Shown in pieces: positions 17,249 through 26,920 of a stretch of DNA of 64,000 nucleotides. The notes under the pieces were generated by a model, which had not been told where the DNA came from, made no database searches, and was given only the letters and a program-made list of their open reading frames with translations. Made by a program: the position numbers and the translations under genes. The stretch is from Rufibacter hautae (GTDB taxonomy: Bacteria > Bacteroidota > Bacteroidia > Cytophagales > Hymenobacteraceae), in contig NZ_VKKY01000002.1 of assembly GCF_008271695.1 (NCBI RefSeq), positions 124,001 to 188,000 on the forward strand, given 5' to 3'. The first letter of the stretch is position 1. Each line of letters starts with the position of its first letter.

Positions 17249-18373
17249 ATGAGAATAGTACACGTAATTGAGCCATTTGCTTCAGGAGTAGCGGTTTTCG
17301 TAAAGTCCCTTGCGGAGTCAATGCCAGGTGACCTTCACATCGTCATTCACGGTGAAAGGCAACAAGTAATGTCTGCTAACGACGTCAAGCAAATTTTCCC
17401 AAAAGAGAATGTCCGCTTTATCCGGTGGAAATCGGCTCAGCGTTCTATCCATCCTTTCAAAGATCTTCTCGCCTTAAAAGAACTTCATTACATTCTCAAC
17501 AGGCTGACTAAGCGGGGTTTTGTAGATGCAGTCCATTTACATTCCTCTAAAAGCGGATTGTTAGGAAGGTTAGCCTGTAGATTGGCTGGAATCAAAAATG
17601 TTATCTATACGCCTAATGGCGCACCATTTCTTTCAAACGATAACCCCGTTCTCAACTTGCTCTTAAAACAGGTTGAGCGGTTCGGTAATAAAATGGGAGG
17701 CAAAGTAGTTTGCTGCTCAGCTTCAGAACTGGCAGAGTATCAAAAACTTGGAATTGCTGCCACCTACATCAATAATGGTGTAGCCATTGGTAATTCAAAA
17801 TTGAGTATTGTGAACAGAGGCGTTGATAGGAAATTCACCGTCATCACCACCGGGCGAATTGAAACTCAGAAAAACCCTGCTCTATTCAATTCTATTGCTT
17901 CCTTTTTAGAAGATTACGACCAGATAGAATTCATTTGGGCTGGGGATGGGCAGGCTAGGAATTTATTAAATTCAAAGAATATCACTGTAACTGGTTGGCT
18001 TGGGCCAAAGGCAGTGATGGACTTGGTGTCTAGTGCAGATATTTTTATTTCTACTTCTCAGTTTGAAGGCCTATCCTTCAGTGTATTAGAAGCTTTGGCC
18101 TTGAAAAAACCAGTATTGTTAAGTGACTGTGTTGGAAATAGAGATATCGTTAGAAGCGGATTAAATGGCGATGTATTCAAGAATGAAATTGAGGGCATTG
18201 GAAAGATTCTCCACTATTTCAACAATCAGGAAATGCTGGACGTAATGGGCCAATACTCCCTCAATATTTGTGAAAAAGATTTTAATGTTGATTTAAACCT
18301 TAAGGGGTATAGAACTGTCTACCATATTCCTGAACAAAAGGAAGAGGAAAGGTATTTGGCTGGTGTGAATTAA
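17249..18373 (+). CDS. Glycosyltransferase family 4
   Basis: 374-residue GT-B enzyme. The N-terminal acceptor domain starts RIVHVIEPFASGVAVFV and contains HLHSSKSGLLGRL. The C-terminal donor domain has VITTGRIETQKNP and the E-x7-E signature EGLSFSVLEAL, followed by GNRDIVRSGLNG. A retaining transferase acting in the cytoplasm on the lipid-linked glycan. Preceded by a 324-bp gap with its own candidate promoter and followed 30 bp later by the small coiled-coil gene. Donor and acceptor unknown. Confidence 0.9.
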   Translation: MRIVHVIEPFASGVAVFVKSLAESMPGDLHIVIHGERQQVMSANDVKQIFPKENVRFIRWKSAQRSIHPFKDLLALKELHYILNRLTKRGFVDAVHLHSSKSGLLGRLACRLAGIKNVIYTPNGAPFLSNDNPVLNLLLKQVERFGNKMGGKVVCCSASELAEYQKLGIAATYINNGVAIGNSKLSIVNRGVDRKFTVITTGRIETQKNPALFNSIASFLEDYDQIEFIWAGDGQARNLLNSKNITVTGWLGPKAVMDLVSSADIFISTSQFEGLSFSVLEALALKKPVLLSDCVGNRDIVRSGLNGDVFKNEIEGIGKILHYFNNQEMLDVMGQYSLNICEKDFNVDLNLKGYRTVYHIPEQKEEERYLAGVN

Positions 18374-18403
18374 GGTAAAAAATACATTTATTAAATATTG
18401 AAT

Positions 18404-18772
18404 ATGGAAAGTGCTTTGCAAATACAAGATTACTTTATATCTACAAATCAATTAGATGAAATTCATGCTTCTCTGCATGCAATTCAGCAACATTTTTTAA
18501 AAGAATTAGCCTACAAGCAAAGCCTTCTTGAAGCCAAAGACTTGGAGATTTCCCAACTAAAAACAACCTTAAACAAAAAAGACCAATTAGTAGAAGAGTT
18601 AAGGGATAGGGTAATAACAGTTGAGAAAAACAATGAAGGAAATAAGCAGCTTAATAAAAAATTAATAAGCGAAATTGTGCGTAAGCAGCAAGACATTGAA
18701 TGGTATAAACGCACCTATGAAAGCAGAAGTTTATTGGGGACTCTGAAGCAAAAGCTATTTAAATCAATCTAA
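18404..18772 (+). CDS. Small coiled-coil protein of polysaccharide cluster
   Basis: About 122 residues from ATG 18404 (a TTG two codons earlier is less likely). Residues ~20-95 form a long predicted coiled coil (repeated Leu/Ile/Lys/Glu heptads). The last ~25 residues contain IEWYKRTYESRSLLGTLK, which is strikingly like the C-terminal tail of the next gene product (NEWYKATFLDRSIWGVIK). No enzyme domain, signal peptide or membrane helix. I infer a structural or scaffolding partner for the glycosyltransferases, for instance through coiled-coil pairing with the neighbour, but no function is known. Confidence 0.75.
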   Translation: MESALQIQDYFISTNQLDEIHASLHAIQQHFLKELAYKQSLLEAKDLEISQLKTTLNKKDQLVEELRDRVITVEKNNEGNKQLNKKLISEIVRKQQDIEWYKRTYESRSLLGTLKQKLFKSI

Positions 18773-18831
18773 TTTAGCTGTTTGCAAATAATCTCAAGTT
18801 TCTAATAGAGAAGAAGTCAGGGGGTGGGTTT

Positions 18832-20775
18832 TTGAAATACACTAAAATTCTTATAATAACAGAAGTCTATACGTTTGGTGGACTGGAAACTCATTTTTAC
18901 GGTAAAATTCTACACCTTACACGCTTAGGCTATAAAGTATTTTTAGTTACTGGTTCTACTTTCTTAAAAGAAAACTTGCCAGTAGACTATTGTGAAAAGA
19001 TATATACTGACTTTAACTTTTCAAGCCACAATACTTCCCAGAATATAGTAGAGGCTACGCAGCAATTAGTTAAAATAATTGAAGAAGAAAATATTGAGCT
19101 AGTTGACGCTCATCCATTTTTTTCTGTGATACCAGCCTTTTTTTCTGCCGCCTTAACCCAAACTCCCTTTGTTTATACCTTACATGGGCCTGCTTCCCTG
19201 TTTGAAGGTTATGGTCAACTTGCGGAATGGTTTGTTAAAAATCTTTTACTACCCAATGCCTCATTGGTGAATAACGTTTCAGAGGAAACCTATTCACAGG
19301 CAAAGCTGCATGTCCCAGCCAACCAAACCAAGGTCTTCAGGAATGCCGTTGATATCAGCGTTTTTCATAGCACTGGTAAAATACAAAACGATGAATTTAG
19401 GTGTTGCCTTGTTAGCCGCCTAGATTATGCTAAAGTTGTTGGTATAAAGGAGTTTCTGTCGCTTGCGGCATCTTCTGGTATCCCGGTAGTTGATATCTAT
19501 GGAGATGGCCCTGAACGTGACAACTTATCCCTTTGGATATCAGAAAACATAAACAATTCAGAGATAGCCGTAAACTTAAAAGGTATCAGCTTTGCCTTGC
19601 AAGGTGTTTATGAAGAATACTCTGTTGTTGCCGGAATGGGCCGGGTAGTCTTGGAAGCTGCATCCATGAATAAGCCTGTGATATTGGTGGGCTATGATGG
19701 CGTGAAGGGTCTGTTAAGCCAGGAACTATTAGAACGAGCTTCTCATACAAACTTCTCTGGACGTGGTCTCCCAAATATTGATGGTTTGGGTTTGAAACAT
19801 CAACTTGAAAACCTGTCCTTAGATATTCAACCTTACCTTTTAAGCAGTTGGATTGAAAAAAATGCAAGTGAAAGTCAGGTGTGGAGAAGTTTTTCAGATC
19901 AAATCCAACTACTTTCTTATCAGTCCTCAGAACTAGTATTGGATATCTATTCCTGCTTTGTCAATCAAAAATCTGACATTGCATTTACTGCAGATGTAGA
20001 ATTGTTTGCGAACATAGAGAAAGTTTTATGTAGTGCTAAATACATGGACACTACTGCCTGCAAGCTTTGGGGATTGTTCGAGCAGAAAGCCTTTGAAGGA
20101 AGATGGTTGTACAAACTGAATAATGCAGAGTTAGTTATAACAGGCCATTTTGATAAAGTTTATTCTCACTTCAAGGAACATCTAGCGGAGCAATATACCA
20201 TCGTTGATGCAGAGAAAGACCGTCAAATAAGTGAGGCCTCTGAGGAGATACAGAGGTTGCAATTGCTACTTCTGGAGAAGGAAAAGTTACTTCATGAAAA
20301 TGCCTTTAACTTTACCCAACTTGAGGAAAAGGTAGAACAGTTAGGGAAGGAACGGGATGAAGCACAAAGCCACCTGCTTGAGAAAGAACGGAAGCTTAGT
20401 GAGCAATTCCAGCAATTGGATGACCTGAATTTGCAATTAGCTTCTGCAAGCCAAAAAGTAGAGAAGGTTGATTTGAAACTAAATCATCAAGTGGAAGTGA
20501 ATAAGCTTCTTGAAAAAGGCTTGGAACTTGCAAAACTTGCATCAATAAGCAAAGAAGAGCGCATCTTTGAGCTTAATCAAAAAATAGGGGTGTTTTATGC
20601 CCAAAATTCAGAAAACAAGCATAAAACAAAAGAAAGGGAACAACTCATTTCTGACCTCAAAAATCAGGTAAGCAAGTTAAAGGTAGATAATGAATGGTAT
20701 AAAGCCACTTTTCTAGATAGAAGTATCTGGGGGGTGATAAAGGAGAAAGCATTTGGTCCTGCTTTAAAGAAATAG
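18832..20775 (+). CDS. GT4-type glycosyltransferase with coiled-coil tail
   Basis: 647 residues starting at TTG (followed by KYTKILIITEVYTFGGLETH). Residues 1-~300 form a GT-B glycosyltransferase: FGGLETHFYGK acceptor loop, TLHGPASLFEGYG, a DIYGDGPERDNL donor motif and GRVVLEAASMNKPVIL as a degenerate E-x7-E region. Residues ~300-450 are poorly conserved, and ~455-620 are a long coiled coil. The C-terminal 30 residues (NEWYKATFLDRSIWGVIK) match the tail of the preceding small protein. The coiled coil may set chain length or assemble a transferase complex, by analogy with coiled-coil rulers in O-antigen polymerisation systems; that is inference. Confidence 0.85.
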   Translation: MKYTKILIITEVYTFGGLETHFYGKILHLTRLGYKVFLVTGSTFLKENLPVDYCEKIYTDFNFSSHNTSQNIVEATQQLVKIIEEENIELVDAHPFFSVIPAFFSAALTQTPFVYTLHGPASLFEGYGQLAEWFVKNLLLPNASLVNNVSEETYSQAKLHVPANQTKVFRNAVDISVFHSTGKIQNDEFRCCLVSRLDYAKVVGIKEFLSLAASSGIPVVDIYGDGPERDNLSLWISENINNSEIAVNLKGISFALQGVYEEYSVVAGMGRVVLEAASMNKPVILVGYDGVKGLLSQELLERASHTNFSGRGLPNIDGLGLKHQLENLSLDIQPYLLSSWIEKNASESQVWRSFSDQIQLLSYQSSELVLDIYSCFVNQKSDIAFTADVELFANIEKVLCSAKYMDTTACKLWGLFEQKAFEGRWLYKLNNAELVITGHFDKVYSHFKEHLAEQYTIVDAEKDRQISEASEEIQRLQLLLLEKEKLLHENAFNFTQLEEKVEQLGKERDEAQSHLLEKERKLSEQFQQLDDLNLQLASASQKVEKVDLKLNHQVEVNKLLEKGLELAKLASISKEERIFELNQKIGVFYAQNSENKHKTKEREQLISDLKNQVSKLKVDNEWYKATFLDRSIWGVIKEKAFGPALKK

Positions 20776-20792
20776 TAATATAAAAAGCATTA

Positions 20793-21944
20793 ATGAAGAA
20801 CAAGTTTTTATTTGTATTTGGTACTCGGCCAGAAGCCATTAAGATGGTACCACTCATCAAAGAGATGAGAAAAGAAAGTAGATTTGAAGTGAAAGTTTGT
20901 GTTACAGGCCAACACAGACAAATGCTGGACCAGGTACTAGACTTCTTTGGGGTAGAAGCAGATTATGACCTGAATTTAATGAAACCTGCTCAAACCTTGG
21001 TAGATATTACTGGCGATGTTCTTAAGGGAGTAACCGAGATCATGCACCAGAACTTCTTTCCAGATTATGTAATTGTGCAAGGAGACACTACCACCGCAAT
21101 GGCGGGTGCGCTTGCTGCTTTTTATGCCAAGGTTAAAATCATTCACATTGAAGCTGGTCTAAGAAGTGGAGATAAACTCTCGCCTTTTCCAGAAGAAATG
21201 AACCGAGTTTTAATTGGTCGCATGGCAGATCTCCACTTTGCGCCAACTTTTAAAGCAACTGAAAGCCTGTTGAGTGAGGGAGCTCATCCTGATACTGTTT
21301 GGAATGTTGGGAACACGGTTATAGATGCCCTGTTATTAGGTTTAGAGACTATCAAGAAAGACAATGGATTGAAGTATGACCAATTCTTTAACTTTTTAGA
21401 CCGAGATAAACGAGTTCTGTTGGTTACCGGGCACAGAAGGGAAAATTTTGGTGAGCCTTTTGAAAACATTTGCTTTGCATTAAAAGAAATTGCTGAGCAG
21501 CAACCAGACGTGGAGATTGTATATCCAGTCCATTTAAACCCTAATGTACAGGAGCCAGTCAAGCGCATTCTCAAGAACCACCCACGCATCCACTTAATTG
21601 AGCCATTAGACTACCCTTATCTTATCTGGTTATTGGATGCTTGTTACTTGGTTATCACAGACTCAGGCGGGATACAGGAAGAGGCTCCGGCGCTTGGCAA
21701 ACCTGTTCTGGTAATGCGGGAGGTCACTGAAAGAACCGAGGGGGTTGATGCAGGCACGGCTAAACTTGTGGGAACAGACCAAAACAAAATCATTCAGGAA
21801 ACAATGCGTCTATTGAATGACCAAGAATTCTATAATCAGATGGCAAAAGCTGTTAACCCCTACGGGGACGGAACCACGTCTAAGCAAATTTTAGAGGTTC
21901 TAAACGAACAGCTTACGCTTAAGTTTAAAAAGGAAAAAATATAA
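20793..21944 (+). CDS. wecB: UDP-N-acetylglucosamine 2-epimerase (non-hydrolysing)
   Basis: 383 residues, typical for WecB. Converts UDP-GlcNAc to UDP-ManNAc in the cytoplasm, supplying ManNAc or its derivatives to the glycan. Diagnostic motifs: GTRPEAIKMVPLI at the N-terminus, VQGDTTTAMAGALAAF, HIEAGLRSGD, VTGHRRENFGEPF and TDSGGIQEEAPALGKPVLVM followed by TERTEG. Spaced 17 bp after the coiled-coil GT and 17 bp before the next gene, so part of the same operon. No UDP-ManNAc dehydrogenase is present in the window, so ManNAc itself, or conversion elsewhere in the genome, is implied. Confidence 0.95.
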   Translation: MKNKFLFVFGTRPEAIKMVPLIKEMRKESRFEVKVCVTGQHRQMLDQVLDFFGVEADYDLNLMKPAQTLVDITGDVLKGVTEIMHQNFFPDYVIVQGDTTTAMAGALAAFYAKVKIIHIEAGLRSGDKLSPFPEEMNRVLIGRMADLHFAPTFKATESLLSEGAHPDTVWNVGNTVIDALLLGLETIKKDNGLKYDQFFNFLDRDKRVLLVTGHRRENFGEPFENICFALKEIAEQQPDVEIVYPVHLNPNVQEPVKRILKNHPRIHLIEPLDYPYLIWLLDACYLVITDSGGIQEEAPALGKPVLVMREVTERTEGVDAGTAKLVGTDQNKIIQETMRLLNDQEFYNQMAKAVNPYGDGTTSKQILEVLNEQLTLKFKKEKI

Positions 21945-21961
21945 TTCAATCTGTTATAAAG

Positions 21962-24550
21962 ATGAAAAAGAAATTCAATCAGCATCTTAAGCAAAGAGGT
22001 GTAATTGGAACAGCTAAGAGATTTAAACAATGTCTGGATGAGAATGGTCTGGACTATACGGTAAAACAAATCTTTAAACCGATTGATAAAAATCAGAATG
22101 GTATTGTCGTAGAGCAACATTCCACGCTTGAAGAAACCAAGATAGTAGTTGAGAGTAATACGCCACAGAGGATTGTTCCTCGCCCGACCGCTTTAAGAAA
22201 ATATCCCTTCAATGCCTTGGACACCATCCTGGAACTAAGGTTGCCAGAATGTAAAGGGGTATTTATTCAAGCACCCGTGATTGACTGGGAAGTCCCCCTG
22301 TTTCAGAGACCACAGCATATGTCCATCGCAATGGCCGATGCCGGGTATCTAGTCTTCTACATCAGTTCCAATGTGTATGACATTGTAGATGGATTCATTG
22401 AGGTTTATCCTAATCTCTTTGTTACTAACAGAACAGACCTGCCCTTTATCTTAGAGGGTGCCTATGTATCTGTTTATTCTACCTCATCGGCTTACACCAC
22501 TGCTAATCTTTCTGATATAAGGAAGAAGAACAAAATCATCTATGAATACATAGATCACATAGATCCGCAAATAAGTGGCATGGCTACTGAGACCTTGGAA
22601 AAACAGTTTAACTATTTCAATGATGAAACAGTTGATATTGTTGCCATAAGCGGCAGAGCCTTGATTGAGGATTTCAAAGGGAAAGTCTCTGACGACAAGA
22701 TTGTGTATGTGCCCAATGGTGTAGAGTTTGAACACTATCAATCCCTTATCCAATACAACGAAGTGCTCCCAGCTTTACTAGAGCCAATAGTAGCAAAGCA
22801 AAAACCAATAGTAGGGTACTTTGGGGCGCTGGCCCCATGGTTGTGGTATGACCTAATAGACAAGGTTACCTTGAATATGCCAGAATATGAATTCATATTC
22901 ATTGGTCCTGACTACTACGGCGGTGTAGAACGTCTCCCTACAAGAGAAAACGTACACTACCTGGGCACCATAGATTACAAGACATTGCCGCATTATGCCA
23001 AATATTTTGATGTGGCCATCATCCCATTCTCACCAGGGCAAATTGCCAAGACTACTTCACCCTTGAAGCTGTTTGAATATTTTGCCTTGCAGAAGCCAGT
23101 TGTTGTTACAAGTGAAATGCAGGAGTGTGTTGCCTTCAAAGAAGTGCTTTCAGGAGATTCAGCTGAAAATTTCATTAGACAAATCAATAATGCTTATCTC
23201 TTATCAAAAGATCAGCAATTCAAAAAAGACCTTCTTGCCAGAGCCTTGGAGAATTCTTGGAAAATGAGAGCGAAGGCACTTAGTAAGAGAATCTTACAAG
23301 AGGGCCCATCGTTTGCAAAAACCACATTGCCCCTAAAGGAATTGGTAGGAGGCGTTAATAATAGGCTTATTGTTCATGTAGTAAATGGAATAGACTCTAC
23401 TTATCTAGAGAGTCGTGCATTTAAGGTTGCTCAAAGGCTGATAAAATCTAAGTACACTTATGTCTTTTACGATGTTTCTCCAGATGCAAGGTTAGGTGAA
23501 TATGTTTTAGGTGAAGGGATTTACCTAGCCTCATCTATAGAAACCATTATATCAGTCAATAAGAATTTTACTTATATTATTGATAAAAATGGGGTTGATT
23601 CTATTGAGAATGGCATAAGTGACGTCAAAATCAACAAAGGCTTAGTTGTATTTCAATATGAAGGAGAAAGCTTATTAAATGCTAATTCTCTTGTTAATAG
23701 ATTGATTTCGGATGAGTTGAATATTGTAATCACGATTTCAAGACAGGCAACTGAAATCGTGAAAACAGTAAGGAATTATAATTACTGTGAAATTATTGAA
23801 AGGCATAATGATGCCAATATTTCGGCTTTAAAGCTTAAAGCCATCATTGAGTTTAATCATTACGATTATACTTCAGCTCAATTGGAAGAAGTTCAGAATG
23901 AAATATTGGACATTTACAGAAAGGATGACCCCACTATAGTAAGCTATTATGAGTTAGCTTATAAGGAGGCTGAAAAAAACTATTGGTATCCAGTATTAGA
24001 TTGGATTGACTCTCTTGGAGAGGTTAAATCTGCCATAGACATAGGTGCGGCATATGGAACACTCCTGCTGTATGCAATGAAAAGATACCCAATCAATAAG
24101 TCGGTAGTTATTGATCCAGTTGGATACATGTCTAAAACTTATATTGAAAGATATAATATAGGTTTTTATACCAAAGACATTGAAAAAGATAATTTTTCAG
24201 ATTTAGGTAAATTTGACCTTGTCTTGTTTACCGAGGTACTTGAACACTTGAATTTTTATCCGGTATCAACACTGTTAAAGATAAAGTCCTTACTTTCTCC
24301 AAAAGGTAAATTGATCATTTCAACACCAGATTCTCAAGAATGGGGAATAACTACAAAATACTATAATAGCCTTGAGGAGGTTCCTGTGTTCAATAACCAG
24401 GTCCAGCCATGGATTGATGACCATATTTGGCAATATAGTTTTGATGAATTCATTAAAGTTATAGGTGAAGCTGGCTTTGAAGTGTTAGATGTTGGTTTTT
24501 CAAAAGGTGGTATAGCAAGACACACCTGTTTGTTACTGCAGGCAAAATAA
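21962..24550 (+). CDS. Fused glycosyltransferase-methyltransferase
   Basis: 862 residues with at least three parts. Residues ~95-430 form a GT-B glycosyltransferase of the TuaH-like group (VIDWEVPLFQRPQHM, YEYIDHIDPQISG, YVPNGVEFEHY, VGYFGALAPWLWYDL, PLKLFEYFALQKPVV). Residues ~450-640 are an unassigned alpha/beta region. Residues ~660-860 form a class I SAM-dependent methyltransferase with motif I AIDIGAAYGTLLLYA, post-I VVIDP, FDLVLFTEVLEHL and LLSPKGKLIISTP. It probably adds a sugar and methylates the chain or a terminal residue. Terminal methylation caps O-antigens in some ABC-exported systems, so a capping role is possible but unproven. Followed by a separate methyltransferase gene. Confidence 0.87.
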   Translation: MKKKFNQHLKQRGVIGTAKRFKQCLDENGLDYTVKQIFKPIDKNQNGIVVEQHSTLEETKIVVESNTPQRIVPRPTALRKYPFNALDTILELRLPECKGVFIQAPVIDWEVPLFQRPQHMSIAMADAGYLVFYISSNVYDIVDGFIEVYPNLFVTNRTDLPFILEGAYVSVYSTSSAYTTANLSDIRKKNKIIYEYIDHIDPQISGMATETLEKQFNYFNDETVDIVAISGRALIEDFKGKVSDDKIVYVPNGVEFEHYQSLIQYNEVLPALLEPIVAKQKPIVGYFGALAPWLWYDLIDKVTLNMPEYEFIFIGPDYYGGVERLPTRENVHYLGTIDYKTLPHYAKYFDVAIIPFSPGQIAKTTSPLKLFEYFALQKPVVVTSEMQECVAFKEVLSGDSAENFIRQINNAYLLSKDQQFKKDLLARALENSWKMRAKALSKRILQEGPSFAKTTLPLKELVGGVNNRLIVHVVNGIDSTYLESRAFKVAQRLIKSKYTYVFYDVSPDARLGEYVLGEGIYLASSIETIISVNKNFTYIIDKNGVDSIENGISDVKINKGLVVFQYEGESLLNANSLVNRLISDELNIVITISRQATEIVKTVRNYNYCEIIERHNDANISALKLKAIIEFNHYDYTSAQLEEVQNEILDIYRKDDPTIVSYYELAYKEAEKNYWYPVLDWIDSLGEVKSAIDIGAAYGTLLLYAMKRYPINKSVVIDPVGYMSKTYIERYNIGFYTKDIEKDNFSDLGKFDLVLFTEVLEHLNFYPVSTLLKIKSLLSPKGKLIISTPDSQEWGITTKYYNSLEEVPVFNNQVQPWIDDHIWQYSFDEFIKVIGEAGFEVLDVGFSKGGIARHTCLLLQAK

Positions 24551-24751
24551 GGTTAAAGTTAATTTAGATTGTACGGATATAGTATTGAAGTTCTTACAAG
24601 AGAGTAAGGAAGAGTTTCTTATTTCATGTAAAATCAATCATCTGTATTTGAATCCTTAGCCTAGCCTAAGTAATTGATCTAAGGTGTATTTAATGCTTTT
24701 ATTGAATACAGACTTTGTTAAATTTTAATAAAATTCATAGTAAATAAGTAA

Positions 24752-25759
24752 ATGGAATCTACTAATCTCGTAAATAGTATTAGTACTAATTTTAAGCTTT
24801 CAGAGGCTTTTGTTGAAGAAATACTTGCTAAAAATCAGTTTGATCAGGAATTGTATTCTCTTGACTACCAAGGTTTTTTTGACACATTAAACCCGCTACA
24901 GCGTTTATACCTTGGGTTCTCTTTTTCTACCTATAACAGAGGTGAAGAAGTTTACAACTTAATTTCTCCCTATTTAGGAGAGTATGAAGCGAAGAGGTAT
25001 TTGGATGTGGGTTGCGGTTATGGAGGATTCTTAAAGGTTTTCAATGAACATGGGTTTGACTGTACTGGCGTTGAAATAAATAATATGCTGAGCCATTACA
25101 GCCAACTAAACATCACAGGATTGGATAACTGTAGGGTGATTAATGAAGACTTTTTCAATATCACTGAAGCACATGAACCTTTTTCAGTGATTACCTGCAA
25201 TGACGTAATAGAGCACGTTGAAGATCCGCTGCAAGCAATAAACAGGATGTGTGATATGCTGCAACCAAATGGTGTCTTGATGATGGAAATTCCAAATAAA
25301 GATGCCATTAACTTTGTGGCCAGTGATGGGCACTTCCATATGTTCGGGTTAACGCCTTTGAATAGGTTTGAGGCGGCTGATTACTATAGACAAGTTAATA
25401 ATTTAGATTCTGCAGCAAAGTATTTTGAATTGATGGGTGAATATTATCCCCTGCAGTATTATGTCAATATTTTCAAGCAGAATAATATGGACGTATCCTT
25501 TGTGGATAAACATACTATAGGGTCAATTGATACTTTACCTGACCACTTATTGCAACTGACTACCAGCTACAATCATTGGAAGAAAAATGAATTATCTAAG
25601 CTTACTCCTATGATGGCTACCCTTGTAGAAAGCAAGTTTAGTGGCTATTTGGCTGAGCTCATGAAAGACTATGATGAATATTTAAACACCCGTAATTATC
25701 TGGAATTCTATAGAAAATACTTTTTAAGCTTCTGGTCAATCATTGCAGTTAAGAAGTAA
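24752..25759 (+). CDS. Class I SAM-dependent methyltransferase
   Basis: 335 residues. The Rossmann core lies at about 80-190, with motif I YLDVGCGYGGFLKVF, acidic post-I CTGVEINN, NDVIEHVEDPLQAI and LQPNGVLMMEIPN. The N-terminal ~75 and C-terminal ~140 residues are helical extensions with no identified domain; similar extensions occur in methyltransferases of polysaccharide clusters. A 200-bp AT-rich gap separates it from the fused GT-methyltransferase. Substrate is presumably a sugar hydroxyl or carboxyl of the exported glycan; exact role unknown. Confidence 0.87.
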   Translation: MESTNLVNSISTNFKLSEAFVEEILAKNQFDQELYSLDYQGFFDTLNPLQRLYLGFSFSTYNRGEEVYNLISPYLGEYEAKRYLDVGCGYGGFLKVFNEHGFDCTGVEINNMLSHYSQLNITGLDNCRVINEDFFNITEAHEPFSVITCNDVIEHVEDPLQAINRMCDMLQPNGVLMMEIPNKDAINFVASDGHFHMFGLTPLNRFEAADYYRQVNNLDSAAKYFELMGEYYPLQYYVNIFKQNNMDVSFVDKHTIGSIDTLPDHLLQLTTSYNHWKKNELSKLTPMMATLVESKFSGYLAELMKDYDEYLNTRNYLEFYRKYFLSFWSIIAVKK

Positions 25760-25798
25760 GATTAGAGTTCCTTAGTTGAGTCTATTAAAATTTAGCAG

Positions 25799-26920
25799 AT
25801 GCAACCTTTAGTAAGTATTGTGCTTCCTACATACAACGGGCAAGAATTTATCAAGAAAGCTGTTGAAAGTTGCTTGGCACAAACCTATTCAAATATTGAA
25901 CTGATCATTGTGAATGATTGCTCCAATGATGGAACCATTTCCATCATTGAAAGCTATTTTCACAAAGATTCCAGAATAAAGGTTGTTACAAACCAAGTCA
26001 ATCATAAGTTACCTAAGTCATTAAATATCGGCTTTTCTGTAGCAAAAGGAGATTATTTTACCTGGATTTCTGATGACAATATCTTTGGGGAAAAAGCAAT
26101 TGAAACTTTGGTTGGCTATTTAGATAGGAATGATAGGGTGGATATAATTTATTCATCCTATCACTACATTGACAGCAAGGGCAAGAAGATAGATTCCTTT
26201 GGTGCTATGCCCGAAGAACTAGTATTTAAATGTTCTCCAGGGGCCTGTTTTTTGTACAAGAGAGAAGTTCATGAAGAACTCGACGGGTATGATGAGCATA
26301 GGTTCAGGATGGAGGATATGGATTTTTGGCTAAGAGCCGCAACTAGATTCACCTTTAAATACATTGATAATAAAGACTTATACTATTACAGGAAACATCA
26401 AAATAACCTTACCTCTGGTATCTTCTCAAACCAGGACTTATATCTTGAATATAGAAACAATCATTTGGCATCATTTAAATACTTTTTCAAAAACGGCCTA
26501 GATTGTGAAATGACAAATGATGAATTAGTCTTACACCTGGAATTATATTTTGAAGATATCTCCATCAACAAAAATTGGGACTTCAGTATTTCTGATAAGG
26601 TTGTTGCCTATATAGAGTATTTGGATAAACTTAAAGAGCTTGCCTGGAACAGAATTGGTTTTGATGAAAGTAAAGTCAAAGAGGTAATCAAGAATAAAAA
26701 AGATAAAGTAGTAAAGCTGGTCATCAATGATCTTTTTTTTGAAAATCAAATCTTACATGATAAAAAGCTCCATCTGGCTAACCAGTTCAACAAGCCTATT
26801 TCCTGGTACTACAAAGAATATGAGGTTCTGCCAGCATGGTATAAAAAAGTAGGCCACATCATCAAGGTTCTGCAAGGAAATAGGCCCTGGAAATCCTTAA
26901 TGAGTAATCAGGGAGTCTAA
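25799..26920 (+). CDS. Glycosyltransferase family 2
   Basis: 373 residues. GT-A domain in the first ~230: VSIVLPTYNGQEFIKKAVES, IIVNDCSNDGT, WISDDN (the DxD-equivalent acidic motif) and MEDMDFWLRA as the acceptor-side ED motif. The C-terminal ~140 residues are helical and unassigned. The TAA stop overlaps the ATG of the next gene by one base, so the two are translationally coupled. Inverting transferase at the cytoplasmic face; sugar unknown. Confidence 0.9.
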   Translation: MQPLVSIVLPTYNGQEFIKKAVESCLAQTYSNIELIIVNDCSNDGTISIIESYFHKDSRIKVVTNQVNHKLPKSLNIGFSVAKGDYFTWISDDNIFGEKAIETLVGYLDRNDRVDIIYSSYHYIDSKGKKIDSFGAMPEELVFKCSPGACFLYKREVHEELDGYDEHRFRMEDMDFWLRAATRFTFKYIDNKDLYYYRKHQNNLTSGIFSNQDLYLEYRNNHLASFKYFFKNGLDCEMTNDELVLHLELYFEDISINKNWDFSISDKVVAYIEYLDKLKELAWNRIGFDESKVKEVIKNKKDKVVKLVINDLFFENQILHDKKLHLANQFNKPISWYYKEYEVLPAWYKKVGHIIKVLQGNRPWKSLMSNQGV

